This document shows, in pieces, positions 26,641 to 40,550 of a stretch of 64,000 nucleotides of DNA. The first letter of the stretch is position 1. Every line of letters starts with the position of its first letter. Origin of the DNA: Ifrita kowaldi (lineage: Eukaryota; Chordata; Aves; Passeriformes; Cinclosomatidae); assembly GCA_013398055.1 (NCBI GenBank), contig VZRS01004540.1:310001-374000 (forward strand), given 5' to 3'. The notes beneath the pieces were generated by a model, which worked only from the letters and a program-made list of their open reading frames with translations, was not told where the DNA came from and did no database searches. Made by a program: the position numbers and the translations under genes.

Positions 26641-29221
26641 ACAGAAAACCTGTCATTCTGGTTCTGTTTTCAGAAAGGAGTGATATGGCAGGCTGCACAT
26701 CACTTTATGAGCTTTTACTTTAGTAATACCTTGTTTGGCTTTTTCCCTTTGGTTCGGTTTTCAGTTTGGTTTTGTTGGTTTTTTTTTGTTCTTTTCATTA
26801 AAAGCCTTTAAAATGGATTAACCTTTAACTGAAATCCATACTGAGTCACCATTTATTTTTCACTTGCATTCCCATATTAAAAAAAAATCAATAAAAATTC
26901 TAGAATTGGCACATAAGCATGTAAAATACATTAAGAAACTCGTATATACATGAAAATTCTATAACTATACAAAAGAAAAAGAAACACTGAAACCTTTTAA
27001 AAGAGAACAACATTGGTTCTGATTTGGTTCAGTATTTAGTTGTTTAAATTGGGTAATGGCCAACAATTCAAAAGGAAAAAAGTACCCTGGTGACCTGCTA
27101 ATAAACTCTAGATCCTGAAATCAATGACAGACAAAGGGTCGCTGTCTAATCAAGCCAGCTGAAGGATTTCAAAGCTTTCAGCTACTTTCAAATACGTGAG
27201 AGGCCACCAACCACGCTGAAACAGAGTTTCAACTCTATTCACATAATGAGCAAAACCACCGTGTCTCTCTTTACACATTTAATGTGTAAACACATTAATA
27301 AAATAGCAAGGAAATCAACTGTTGTTTCAGCACAGAAAAATATTTAAGGAGCTGTAACTTTTCAGGAGTATTCTGTGTGCCTATCTGATATGTAATCAGT
27401 TAACAGTACCAAAGATGAATATAGCAGGACAGAGGACTTTTTCAATTTGATCTGTGCAAATCTGTACAATTAATCATTTCATAAGATACATTTGACATAT
27501 TTGTAATTTCTGAAAGTGGCTGTATTTTCCAGAATATGAAGTCTGACTATTGATAGGAAAATTGTCTAAGAAATATAAAGCAGGTTCTGAACTTCTGTAG
27601 CAGTCTTGTCTGTTTTTGGTTTTTTTTTTTTAACAGGCCTATATGTGTAACCAAGACAATTCTTTCTAACCTACTTTTGTCTTCAAGCCTACTTTTTTTA
27701 TAGTGGTCTTTTGAATAGTGTATGGACACCTTCCTTAAAATGTTGAACTGATATGAACTGAATGTGTACAGTTGTCAGTGTTTTTTCAAGGGAACTAACA
27801 GAACCACCAGCTCTTAGAAAGACCATAATCTGGACAACTGCATTCCTTTGACAACTGCAGGGACAGATGTGATTTGACAGCATTCAACAAATCATTTTAA
27901 AGAGATCCCAAAGACTGGTAACAATTTTCACTTCTTTGTCACTGACAGGCAGCTAGGTGTACGACGATGAAATAGGATACAACCTGCTGAATGAACTTTA
28001 GAGTCAGGGGGAGGAAAAGAGTGTGAGTGGTAAATGGATGCATCTAGATGCCACCCAACACTGTCTCTCAGATATAATGTCCCGAAAGACACCTCCTCTA
28101 GGGCAGTGGGACAACCCTATGAGTGATGATTTAAGGTACAGAAAGGTACCCTATATATCCGAGGCTTTTTTTTAGCACGTGTATGTAATAAAATTGAACT
28201 GATCCTGATGGAAATCCTAAGAAAACTGAGTAAACTGGAGCATTTTTTTAAAATGAAAGTTGGTGAATTAAGCTTGAAATCTCAATTTCATCTCTCATGT
28301 AGCCATTTTACTATGCATCGTTGAGTCTTGACAGTGTTAACATATAAAGCCTTCTCCCTTCAGTGCAATACCAAAATTCTCTGAATTTTATTCAGAGAAG
28401 ATATTTTTTATTTATGAATCTTGTTCAGGGGAAAAGATGGACTTTTAATTCAAGCTTCAAATGTGTTGCATGACTACTTTGCTAACACAACACATGGGAA
28501 TAGTAATCTCCATCAAGTGAAACAAAAATGACTGAAACTATCTGAAAAGTCTTACAAGAGCTTTTCTGAGCCTTGATCACTGCTGTGGAAAATGAGAGGT
28601 AGAGGAAGAAATTTTTAAAATAGGCTAAAGAAAGAATTTCTTGTTGTCTTGTTCTCTGCACAAAACTACATGGAATTTTATAGAATATTCTAAGCAATTA
28701 GATTTAAAGGCACAAGAAAATAGCATTTTTTCCTATGCCTGAAATAAAATTTGTATTGTCTTATGGCAAACACCATCACAAGTGGTGATGTATAGTAACA
28801 ACTTACTCAGGAATTACACCACGTACTATGCTCCAAACATATATTATGCAATAATCATGATTTATTCCTGCACATACTGTTGCAGTACTGTACAAAGACT
28901 GGGGGGAATTTTTCAATACAGAGGGGGGTGATTTTGTGGGTCATAGCTTTTATCATGTTATGTTTTAGAGGCTCCTCTATCTTCATTCACCCTGAGAAAT
29001 TGATCACACTTCTGTTTGTGCTACTTCAGATTCAGTTTGAAGTTTATAGGAGCAGCAAAATCTAATGGCAAGGAGAGAATGGCTTTTCCTTTCTGCAGTC
29101 CTGTGTGGCAACTATGCTTTGCTGCCAAGCAGAAAACCATCTAATATATTCTCTGAGCTAGATGTATTAAATCACCTCGGCTGCCCTCAAGCTATGAAAA
29201 ACAGCAAAATAAGAATAGCTA
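26641..29221. other. Non-coding, no gene recognised
   Basis: AT-rich with T-runs (near 26780 and 27620). No exon, RNA gene or named repeat is supportable here. Confidence 0.65.
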
Positions 29222-30285
29222 GGTGGTGGATGCCAGACATCCACCAAAGCATCTCTATCACTCCCCTCTGCAGCTGGACAGGGGAGAGAAAATATAATGA
29301 AGGATTCATAAGTTGAAATAAGGACAGAGAAAGATCACTCATCAAATACCGTCACAGAAAAAAACCAACTTGTATTAGAGATATTAACTGAAATTATTAC
29401 TAGAAATAATCAGGATAATGAGAAGCAAAATAAGGCTGTAAAACACCTTCTCCCCACCCCTCCCTCCATCCCAGCTTGAGCTCCTCCCCACAGTGACACA
29501 GGGAGACGGAATAGGGGTTACAGTCAGTTCATTGCATGTTGTTCCTGCTGCTGCTGAGGGAGAGGAGTCATCCTGCTCTGGAAGTTCTCCACGATCTTTT
29601 CCAATGAGTCCATCCCATGGGAAACAGCTCTCCACAAACTGCTGCAATATGGGTCACACTTCCATGGGATGCAGTTCTTAAGGCACAGTCCTTCAGGTCC
29701 TTCAGTACCATGGGGTCATAAATCCTACCAGGAAACCTGCTCCAGAGTGGGCTCCTCTCTCCACAGGTCCACAGGTCCCTCTCAATAGCCTGCTCCAGCA
29801 CAGGCCCCCCACATGTTCACAGCCTCCTCTCAGGAGTCCCCCTGCTCCAGTGTGGGTTTCCTCCATGGGCTGCTGGTGGATCTCTGCATCCACATGCTCC
29901 TCCATGGGCTGCAGGGCACAGCTTATTCAACATGGTCTGCACCCCAGGTTGCAGAGGAGTCCCAGCTCCTGCACCTGCAGCACCTCCTCCCCCTCCTTCT
30001 CCAATAACCTTGATGTGGGCAGAGTTGTTACATCTTACATGTTCTGATCCCACTCTTCTCCAGCTGCAATTACAACTGCACAATATTTTTTTTTCCTTCT
30101 TCTTCAATATGTTGCTACAGAGATACTACCACCATTCCTAATTGGCCCAGCCTTGGCCAGAAGTGTGTCTGTCCTGGAAATGGCTGGCATTGGCTCTGCT
30201 GGACATAGAGGAAGCTTCTAGAAGCTTCTCACAGAAGCCACCACTGTGGCCCCCACTACCAAAACCTGCCCATGCAGACCCAGTA
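29222..30285 (-). mobile_element. Solo LTR of an avian endogenous retrovirus, minus orientation
   Basis: A GC-richer island of about 1.06 kb in AT-rich DNA that follows, in reverse complement, a long LTR type I know as very common in bird genomes. Its 5' end on minus reads like CTGGGTCTGCATGGGCAGG (about 30282 downward). Next come an AGCTTCTAGAAGCTTC inverted repeat and a middle made of repeated CTGCTCCAG / CATGGGCTGC words. The 3' part is TCTCTCCCCTGTCCAGCTG and a terminal GGTGGATGTCTGGCATCCACC near 29224-29246. The usual poly(A) signal has decayed to AATAATTT on minus. Many overlapping open frames of 60-100 codons on both strands in 29384-30404 are by-products of this composition, not genes. 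No gag, pol or env is present. The family name and exact ends are not certain. Confidence 0.8.
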
Positions 30286-30535
30286 AACTGGGTAAATATT
30301 GCGTTATTCAAGGCCATTTCTTGTCTGACCTGTAAACATGAGGGGCTACTCCTAAGTTTATGGAATTCAGGTTGTAGGCACAGTAAATTCAAAGGGCAGT
30401 CCAAAGGGCAGCAACATTTTTATTGGCTTTTACAGAAGTTAGACTGGACAAGATAGGGATGAGATGAAGAATTTTGGAAATGACATAGGACTCTCTGAAA
30501 AAGGAATGCCAGGCATAATAAAGTCATGGATGAAT
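30286..30535. other. Non-coding, no gene recognised
   Basis: Spacer between the LTR and the GC-rich block that follows. It contains a local duplication of the word AAAGGGCAG (30391-30410). Confidence 0.5.
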
Positions 30536-30740
30536 CATGGCTGTGTTGTGTCCAGATGTCCAGACTTTGACAGCAAGGGTGGACTGCAGGGGTGACCCGT
30601 GGCTGGAGTGGCCAGGATTTGGGCCTGAGAGTGGGCGCTTAGTGGTGGCCAGGAAGCGTGGGGCTGTGGGGAGATGGAGACCGGCCCTGCTGCAGCATCA
30701 CTGGAACAGGGGTGACCCCAGCTCATTGTTGGCAAGTTAA
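30536..30740. repeat. GC-rich block of unknown origin
   Basis: About 200 bases clearly richer in G and C than the surroundings, G-rich on plus (TGGACTGCAGGGGTGACCCG, TGGGGCTGTGGGGAGATGG) and including CpG sites. Frames are open on both strands (30537-30740 plus, 30535-30762 minus) but show no recognisable protein. It is probably another retroelement piece; a CpG-rich regulatory sequence is an alternative. Confidence 0.4.
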
Positions 30741-33700
30741 AGGCACAAGAACATATTAACATAAATCATTATACAAATGTCTGCCCAAACTTGATAGCAA
30801 AAATTAATCATTAAATTTTTGAAAGCATTTGAGTTGCAAATGCTTTATTTTCCACTAACTGGAGAATATAAGAAAAACAGAGAAGTTCAGGATATATTTT
30901 TCTCCCCTAGATTTCATATTTGCTTGTATTTCCACCATGCAAGACAGCCAAATCATACATTAAGTTAAAATCAAATTTATTTACAAATAAAAAGAAAAAC
31001 TAGCCAGTGGAATTGTATTAGGGGAGTCTGGACCTTGTCCACCTAGTCTTGTGGCTAACAAATGAAATAATGTCACCTAGACAGAGGTCTAAGTGCCAAA
31101 CAACATGAATGAATACTTCAGCTCCCAGTAGCAGGGAAAAGCAGAGCTTCTTATTCATGCCTGTATTCCATGGTAAGACATCAACAGCCATGACTCCCAA
31201 GTGCTGAACTGTGTGACTTCTTCATACAGAAACCACTTTCTTAGTGCTGTGTCTCTGACAACAGTGTGAATACACTGCAGTTGGATATGTGACTAACAGC
31301 AAAAACTCATTTAGAAAGCCTTGCTGGGAAGCAGTTTCACTTCATCCAACAATATACAAAAAATAGCTCATCATGCCCAGCTGCACAAAATTTAGGCTTC
31401 AGGAGAAGCATATTGTGATGTAGGTCAGCCTACCACTGTGCTTCTGCAGGACAGAAGGACAAAACCCATCATGATCTCTTTTAACACCATAGCCTTGATT
31501 TATAGGCAGTTATCTACATTTTGTCTCATATGGAGTGGTTAAAATAGAAAATTTTTGAATAAAAGATGTTTGAATCTCACACGTCAGTTATATTTTTCCC
31601 ATACATAATATTCTGTATGCTCTGTAAGGCTTTTTGAAACAGAAAATTAAATGCCTGTATGCACACACCTCCCACTGCCATTTCTACCCTAATATGTCCC
31701 CAACATCTTGGAATGCAAAACAATTTTCCCCCAGGAAGGCTATCAGGGTAGCATCTTTGAACAAAAAGAAAATTTGAGCTTATTTCAAATGGAAGCAGCA
31801 GAGCAGGGGAGCCATCCCAGAACTGAGTGGTCCCTTCAGTCTTGTGATTCATCCTAAGAAACAGACACATAAATATAAATACATCATACAGAAATAATCT
31901 AGCTCCAATGTTATCCCAAATGAATAAGAAAGAATATCCTAGTTAGTTAGCATACCTCACCAGTCGGAAAGATTGTTTTTTTCAGTTTGATCGAAAAAAA
32001 CTCTTGCTTCTATCAAAAAAACATAACAGTAAAGATGACGTATTGAAACATTTTAGTACAAGAACAAAATCTGTCTAGTTTGACATGAGTGCATGAAATT
32101 TGTTGCTCTGCTACGGCTTTCTGCTTCTCTCTTTAGAACACTGTTTCTTACTCTTTATTCAAACCAAGTTTGTAATTTTACCATATATTTAACATGCTTA
32201 AAATGAAACAGTATATCAGGGGGATGTATGTGTGGTGTGACTCTGTGGAAGTGGGGGATCTGATCTACTGAGTAAAATTGGATCTCTAAGAAGAACTTTG
32301 TAATATGAGGCTGTTACCTTAGAATATTCAAAATATTCTAAATTAAATAGACAGTTGTTCATTTATATGGTCAATATTTTCTCCTGCATTTTGTGCAGAA
32401 GCACATTAAATGCCCATACCTAACTGGATTTTATGATTATTTTGGCCAGCATATTGGTGCAATTCTATATAAATAAATAAGCTGTTAACCATGGGTGGTT
32501 GCTGTCACATTTGCAAATGACATTGACAGAGCTAATAAAATGCTGCAAGCTAGATACAAGCTTGGGTGGAATGATGAATCTTAAAGACAAGAAAAAAAAA
32601 GTTCCAATTATCAAGAAGGAAGGAAGAAATAGCTCACTGCAAAACAATCAATACCCCACAGAATTTTTGTGTATTAGCAATAAACTCTTAGTAAACAAAG
32701 AATGCAATCTTTATTCTGCAAGAGGAAGTGAGAATTATATGTTTTAATGTATTTACTCGATATGTTTACACACAGAAAGACCTCCATAGAGCCATTTATA
32801 GTCCTAGTTCCATATATATATTTTACTATAATCAATATGATTATACTGTCTTTTGTTAAATTAAATGCATGACTATTTTTTTTCTCAGAAAGCAGCATTT
32901 TTTTTCCTAAAAGACAGTGTATATTTACATAGACAGTATAAAATTTTATCAGAGAATATAACTAAGAGTGATTTATTTTAAAAGTTCAGGCATGGGAAAG
33001 AAGAGGAGTAATTATAATAAAACCACTCACTAATTTGCAGGTAAGAAGTAAATGTGTTTTGGCCACACGTTTCTTTTCCTTCTGCATAATGTGAATAATT
33101 TATTTGCTTATTACATGGGCAATGTAAAATTTATAAGTTCATATGCTTAAAATATTAATTTCCTTTCTGCTAATTTATCACATTTGAAGAAAAAGATGTG
33201 ATAGTTCAAAGTAATCTTCTAAATTACCACTTTTGGCAATGGATGGATTTAAACAGTTAGTTGGGTTTACTTTGAATGTCTCAAGTTTTAACATATCTAA
33301 TTGGAATCATTGCTGTCGAAGTTGTCTTTGAGCTATCCTAATGCTGAATAAAACACGTAGCTGAGTTCGTTTCTCAACAGGTATTTTGTCAGCTACAGTC
33401 TCATGCATAAAAGGAAAGAACCCCCTGAGTGTCACAGGTGATGTGATTAATAGTTGAGAAACGTAGTGGTTCACATTTCTATTTGTCTTTAAAACTGATT
33501 CTCTGAATATTTTATGCGGTTTCTCTGTCATCGTAGCTCTCCGTAATTTAATTAAGTAATGACTCACTTCAGAGCATTTTGAATGGGATAATAGAAGCCT
33601 GTGGACAGTACAGGATGAGTAGAGGCCAGCAGTTCCTGACTTCCATTTCATAATTCATTGGACTTTAAATGAACTTGTGAGTTCATTTTCCTGACCGGCA

Positions 33701-36700
33701 TTATCTACAGATGAACCAAGTCAGCTGAAGAAGGTTCATGAACTACATCTGTAACTGGATGACTGGCAGATTTAAAAGATACAGAACAGGATGGAGGTAA
33801 GAATTACAGGGCTGGAAATTAGTTGATGGTTTCTTTGTATTCCAAACTGTTAGGCATGAAACACTGGAACCAGTTTTAATGCTATTGATACTTGGCCTCA
33901 TTTTTAGTACCTCTTCTCTTTGTCAGAAGCCAGATTTTTTTTTTTTTTTTTCCCTTGTCAGTAGGCAAAAAACCAGGACTATAGTGCAGGTCAACAACAC
34001 CATAGCTAAGAAAAAATTGCAGGTCTGTGACTTCTAAAGCCATATCTGTCATGGAAAAAAGACTCTATCAGCACTTCGCATTTACCACTTGGTTGTATGC
34101 CATGTGAAAAATTATCTAATTTTGTTTGTTTCAAATCTGTTAACTAAAAGCTTGTTTTATAGTTCTTATTTTCTTCTTTTCACTTTTCTGTTGTGAAAAA
34201 TAATGATAGTAGATTTCTGTTTATTTTTCATATGTCAGTTGTAATTTTGAAATTTTTGACTTATTAGATATTATTCCCATCACTCATTTCTTTTCCATTT
34301 TGAAGAGTCCTAACTTTTAAAGGCTCCTGATATGCATACTATTTCACAACTATTAACCTAGTGTGTGCTTTCTCTTGTTTTTCGAATGGGACTAGACTGT
34401 TTTACTGAGTAGTTGAAATGTGGAATCACTCTGAATTTTTGAAATAGCATAATGACACTTTTAATTGGTTTTTCTCTTATTATCTAATAAATTTTAATAC
34501 CAGGTTTGTTTATGTTTGTTTTGGCCACTACCTGGCAGATATTTAGTTAGAAACAGCAATTCAAAATATTCTCTCTGAGTAATAAATTTATTCTGAGTGG
34601 TGGCGCAGGTGCATTTTGGGTAGGTTTTGCCTGTGCCCATTACCTGGTATTTTTTTCAGTTTCAACCACAACTTCAGTTCATGCAGTAATGATCCACTGA
34701 TTGCTTTGCAAATAGTCAGAGTTTGCTCTTCTAGATTATCTTTGGCTCTATCAAACAATTCCAATCCTAAAATAACGCCTAATAGTACTCTTTACACTGA
34801 AAAGCCTTACAAATTAGCTCTGTATATTTCTTCCTTTTCTTAAACCTGTCTTTAAGATCGTGTCCTTCTATCATAAGTTTGATGAAAGACTTTATCAAAA
34901 TCTGACTGGAAATCCAAGTAACTAAATCATATTACCTTTATTCAAAGGCTTGTTGACACCTTCAAGAAAACCTAGAAGAATAGCTTTCTATATAAACTAG
35001 GTTTACTTTTAGCTTGCATATTCTAGGAATCGCTGTGTTCACTTGATTTTGCTGTTTGTGGAAGTTCCTAGACACTTCCTAAGAATATTTTCAGAATAGA
35101 ATGTGTAGGTTTTGAACTTTTTCAACACTTTCGCCCCAGTTTCTTAACGTATCTAATGAAAAGGGATTTTCAAAGCTGAATATTAAAGCTGAGATTCTAA
35201 ACCACTTAGATTTAAGGTTCCAGGTTTTTAACAGAATTTATGACTTGGAAGCTTCAGCACCTTTTGTTTTAGCATCTTCTGTTTAGAGTACATTTATACA
35301 AGGAGAGTATTGATTTCAAGAAAGCATACGTGAACAGTGGGGTCTAATTAATTCCAGACTGGAAAAAAGTATTAATTCCTTGCTAATAGGCATATATTAG
35401 GGTATTTTCTTAAGGACAGATAGGGAATCAATGACAGAGACAGGAAAAGTATATTTGTTTATGGATGCATCATCATTTTTTTTTCATGGAACAGAATTTT
35501 GCTTTTTGTATACTAAGCTCAAGGAACAAGTTTTCTTCTACTGTACTGTCCTTATATAGAAAATATTTGACCTTGATTCTACATCATTGCATTTACAAAG
35601 AGCTTTCTTATCATTATGTGAACTGCAGTTTCATGTCCATTATTACTGGATCCCATATGGCTATTCCTCTTTCCTGTGTACATTGTGTAGTTATCCTTTA
35701 TCAATTTCAAAGAAGTGTAAGAACCTTTGCTCATCCATAAATTTTCCATTGTAAATAACCGTTGTAAGATATATCAAGTCACCCAGAAGCATCAAGTTAT
35801 TTATTCCACTTCTCTCAGAAATGTTTCAATCTTATCTTTTCCCTATTTCTTCTGTCTCTTGGACTTCAATTACAAAATATCATCTATTTTATTTTTATTC
35901 ATGTTGTTTCTGTCAACATTTGGATGAGAGCATTTATCAGCCTCTTGTAGATGTTAAGGTTCCTGAGGTAGCAAATCTCAGCTGGTGTTTATTCAGCAGC
36001 AAGAAGTTCAGTTCCTTATCATCCAGAAATTCTTTAGTTCCACTGCAATCTGGGAACAGCAGCAGTGATGTAGCAAGGGTGGAAGCTGCAGATGGAGTGT
36101 TGTGCTGAATACAGCCATGGTGCTTTTACTTAAAATTTGGATATGTCTGTTGTAGGATTACTTGTCAAATCCCCATAGTCAAACAAACAATTCAGAATAT
36201 AATTAGGAGCAGACATATGTTGATCATACTGAGTGACTATTTCTTTGGCACTGCCATCATGCAGGTTTTCTGTACCAACACTGAAGTAAGGTTAGAAACA
36301 AATTTCCTGCAAAGAAGTAGTCATTTAGTGCTAATCATGTTTGCATTTCACATTTTCATGTCAAATATGAACTAGTGACCTTGAACTGAAATGCTCAGTT
36401 TTATATTAAGTTTTTGAACTAAGTACAGTTACCACCATACTCTTATTTAAAAGTCTGTCAAGAGTGGGATGCTTCTGAGCAATACCAGGGACCATGCTGA
36501 CTGCACCATCAATGGGAACTGCCCAAGGTGCAAAAAGACAGATTGACCATCATAACCTCTCACATTCAGGATAAATCCTTTCAAGCTGTGATAATGTCTG
36601 TCACAAAACACCTCGAAAACAAGGAGAGTCTTTTCACTTTCAGAGGCCAAAAGTTTTCTTTTCCACAGTTACACATCATAGCAGAATCTTCCTGGCTGTT

Positions 36701-38345
36701 AGAATCATGTAGAACTTTACAAGACACCAAGTACACTTTCCACTCGCTTGAACTAGGATGTTTCTATCATCTGACCCATTTTCTCAAAAAGTATTCTTTC
36801 CTTCTAAAATATAACTTGGGAAGAGACAGTCTGAGTTCAAGCCTAAACTGCTGTCCAAAGTCACTTACTTTTCAATTGACACACTGTATCTCTGCATGCA
36901 CACGTTAAAACAATTATTTCTTTGACTGGCAGTTGAGAATCCAGTGTGGTGGTCGAATGTCCAAGATATCCTGAGATTTTACCCCTCTTCACTTTGTTCC
37001 TGTAGGGACAAAGCTTAGATAGTAAGCTGAACGTAACATAAGGGACATATATTGTGCATTTATGTTCTGTGTTTTATGTAATGTCTATATTTTTGTGTTT
37101 TTTTTCACACAAGCTAAACAAAGTGTGAGCAATGAGGTCATATTAGACTCACCTAACCTGAAATTTGGTTAGATGCTAAAGAAATAGAACAGAGTATGCA
37201 CAGGTTTTCTGATGTACATCATGACCACAGCTTTCTCCAATGCCTTGTGAGCTCTGACAATATTTTGTGTGGATACAAATCAGGCAAAAATTTATAGATT
37301 CCTGTAAGTGGGCACATAACTCTTTTCACCTGCAGCCATCTGGGTAGCTTTTGTCACTGTTCCTGCAATCTATAATCTTTATCAGAAAAATTAAACTTCT
37401 GCTCCAGAAGTGAGGAAGTTGTAGCAGTTTTTCATTAGAAAAGTACAGTCCAAAACTTCCTGCAAAACAAACTAAATACCTTCAAAATCTGTGTCAAATT
37501 AGCAAGCCAAAAACCTAGGCATACCATTGGGAATCCATGTGTATATGACTCATCCAGCAGTGTGGGTTATTTGCAATATCAGCAATAGAAAATAGCATAA
37601 TCTGAATAGTATAAAGAAACACAATAAGAAACAAATAAATAGCTTTTAATTATGTTCATTTTCCACAGCATTTTTTTCCGGATTTCTTGATCTATCCCCA
37701 CTATATATCACACATAACTTAAGCTTTTATTAACTTGAAGGGGACTAGTCATAAAATATTGCAATTTTATTTCATAAAATTTACAATATCAATTGTAATA
37801 CCCTACTGAAAATTCTGTCCTCTATCACTATGTATTTTATTTTGTGATATATTTCTGATCGTTTCTGTGTAATCACATCTGTCCTGTGGTGTTTGTTGTC
37901 TACTCTACTACCCTTCCATTGCTCTTCATGCTTCCTATAATTCCCTTTCCTCCCTTATAAGACTTTTCTTTGTAACACTGAAATCAGAAATCTTTGCTTT
38001 TATGTAATTACTTAGGCAAATAATATCATTTTCTATATGACCTCGGACACTAGGGTCTTGGAAAATATAAATGCTTAAAACCAGCTTAAAACCACTTTTT
38101 AAGTTATAATAGAAGGTGATTTGAATTTTGTAATGTCATGCAGGGAAAAAAAGTTAAGGAATTCTGCTGTGAATAAGTCCAATTTAAATGTTTGCCTCAG
38201 GGTACAAAAACGAAGATTAGTACATTCGGCATCAGATACCACTGAAAAGTATTTCCATTTTTTCAGGGAGATGAAGCTTTATTCTTAGATTCCCCTGATA
38301 TTCTTAACCTAAGTTACTATACTGCAGTTCTTCAAGCATCCAATG
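30741..38345. other. Non-coding, gene-desert-like
   Basis: No supportable gene. The open frames are short and unlike known proteins. Around 33300-33660 there is a candidate regulatory element (entered separately). A T-run lies at about 33935-33951. Confidence 0.6.
33300..33660. promoter_or_regulatory. Candidate conserved non-coding element
   Basis: This stretch has a more balanced composition than its flanks and dense transcription-factor-like words: TAATTTAATTAA (33544-33555, homeodomain-type) next to TGACTCA (33560-33566, AP-1 type). A 114-codon minus-strand frame (33307-33651) is open across it, without a recognisable domain. Such blocks in deserts beside neural adhesion genes are often enhancers, but no alignment could be made here, so this is a guess from composition. 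Confidence 0.3.
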
Positions 38346-38353
38346 NNNNNNNN
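38346..38353. other. Assembly gap (8 N)
   Basis: Eight undetermined bases followed by GGGCTGTGGGGG and then an A-run; probably a homopolymer-associated break. Confidence 0.99.
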
Positions 38354-40516
38354 GGGCTGTGGGGGTAGAAAATTAAAAAAAAAAAAAAGAAAAGGAAAAT
38401 AAAATGATTAACAATAAAGCAGGGTACAAAGTGAAAAATATGTAACTCGTTTTCAGGCTCACTCAGCCCCACTGAGCTTGAGAGAAGACAAGAATGTTGT
38501 TTTACCAAAAAATATGCATTAAACAAATAGTAAAAATTCATTGAAACTTCTAATGTGGGATTATGATAAAGAAATAGCTGAAGTGAGAGATCCCCATCTA
38601 ACATCCTGCTCTGGTCAGTCTTGCACATCCATGATAAAGTGCTTGGACCAGTTAGTTATTGATCAGTCCTTGCAGATTTTGGTGGGAAGTTCTATCCCAC
38701 TTTTTGACTTGGTCAAAAATCTGTCCTTCTGACAGAGTTTCATTCAAATTCAACAGAACTGGCTTCTTAATATTCTGAGGAAATCAAAAGAAGAAAGTTT
38801 GTCAAAAAAATGTCATGAGTCTTACTGAAAAAGTAACAAAACCTATTGATAAAGATACATGAAATGGTCATTTGGAAAGGATACAACGTCAAGTGAGCAT
38901 TAGAGGGCTTTTCTTTTTTTAAATAGCACCACATGGAATAGAATGAGGTGGTGGTTTCTGATACACCTAAAGAGTCTGAGCTTCTGTTTCACGTACAAGA
39001 TTTGAGAGTTTTACTTTACATTTCACTTCCTTCTTTCAGAAAATTGCAGTTATATAACTCATTTAGTCAACACTTAAGGCATACTTTGGCAGCCTGCATT
39101 AAAAAATTATGCTAAAAACAAGTAAGAAAGAACAATAACATAATTATTTTTATTGTTACCAACATCATATGCAAGAGACTTGTCTTTCAGAGCTGATAAT
39201 CCAATTTGTATCATAAAGAAACATATTTTCAAGTTTTCTCCTTTTTAATAGAGCAGCTAGAGATTAAAAAGATTTGGATCTCTTAACTATTCTTCTCCAT
39301 GTTACTGTTTCTCAGATGAAAATTTATGTACCACAAAGCATTGAAACTATCTGGAAAATGCGAGTTTGATTTAAAAAAAGTTAATATAGTTTGTAAATAG
39401 TACAGATTATGAGGTGTGTTTACTTCTTTTTGAGAAATCCAAACGTGGTTTATCTGACATAATCAGTATGTGCATACTTTCATACAAAAAAGTGAAGTGC
39501 TTTTTCACTTCAAGCATACTTTTAAATCAACAGACCTACACTAGCAGAAAAAAACCCCAGTTTGCTTAGTAAGAGGGAGCTTTCCTTTTCATACACAAGC
39601 GGTGTTTGATTTTTGCCCAGCCCAAATCCAATAATGAAACTGGCTGTGAGATGTGTGCGCTCGAGACTTCAAAACAGGACTGAATTTTAATTGTAGGTGC
39701 TTTGTCCCCAGATCAGTTCCAGAAGATAAAGAGAAGTGCTCTTAAACCAAGGATATTAGTTCAGATTTAAAGAAACAATACATAGTCTTAAGAATAAGGT
39801 CGAGAGCAATCAAATTTGTTTCAAGACAGTTAATGTGGTAGGTAAAGTTGTGTGTTAGAACTGCAGAATGGGTCAGAATTGTGTTCATGCTGTTAGACTG
39901 ACAAAGGTATTAAGACTAATTCCCACCCAGAACTCTAGCAGAAGATGTGGCAGTTCTGATATTTGAGCAGTTCACTTATACACATGCACCTTTACTGAGA
40001 TTTCCATTGAGCTCACCAGGTATTTGCACATTGAACACACATGACAAGGTCCACTATGGTGGAAGCTCCTATGGACCCTGATTTTATTCAGGTTTGGCTA
40101 GGACTCTAACACCTTCCAAGGTCTGTGTGCCCTATGATCCTTTAAGAGTGCTAATCCCAATGTCCATATTTACTTTGAGGGCATCTCTGCTGGACGAGTA
40201 TGTTTCTGCAGGTGCTGACTGCCTATCAGCTGTAATATGCTCTGTTGCACATACTTCCAGAACAAACCAGATTAAGAGACAGCTAGAATGGAACGTTTGT
40301 TGGATCTTTGGGACTTCCTTGATGGACTTGTGAGGAGTTGGAAGGACACAAAAATGTTACATGAAATCATGAAGCCCACAGAAAAAGTCTGCTTAACTCA
40401 CAAGCAAAACGATTGAGCTTTTGAAGACTCTCTGCACCTAAGTATAAACAATACGTTTGCCACATATATAGAAGTAGTATGGACTCCAAATAAACTAAAA
40501 ATCAATTTCAGAATAA

Positions 40517-40550
40517 TATAAGATGATAGATGATATAAGATGATAGATGA
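40517..40550. repeat. Perfect 17-bp tandem duplication
   Basis: TATAAGATGATAGATGA occurs twice head to tail (40517-40533 and 40534-40550), seen directly. Confidence 0.95.

Noticed and set aside
29568..30404. Several overlapping frames of 60-100 codons on both strands
   Set aside because: They lie within or at the edge of the LTR, whose repeated GC-rich words leave frames open.
32500..32580. Words like TTTGCAAATGACATTGACAG and CAAGCTTGGGTGG recalling the CR1 coding region
   Set aside because: The match is short and interrupted and no adjoining CR1 sequence follows; it may be chance or a very old remnant.
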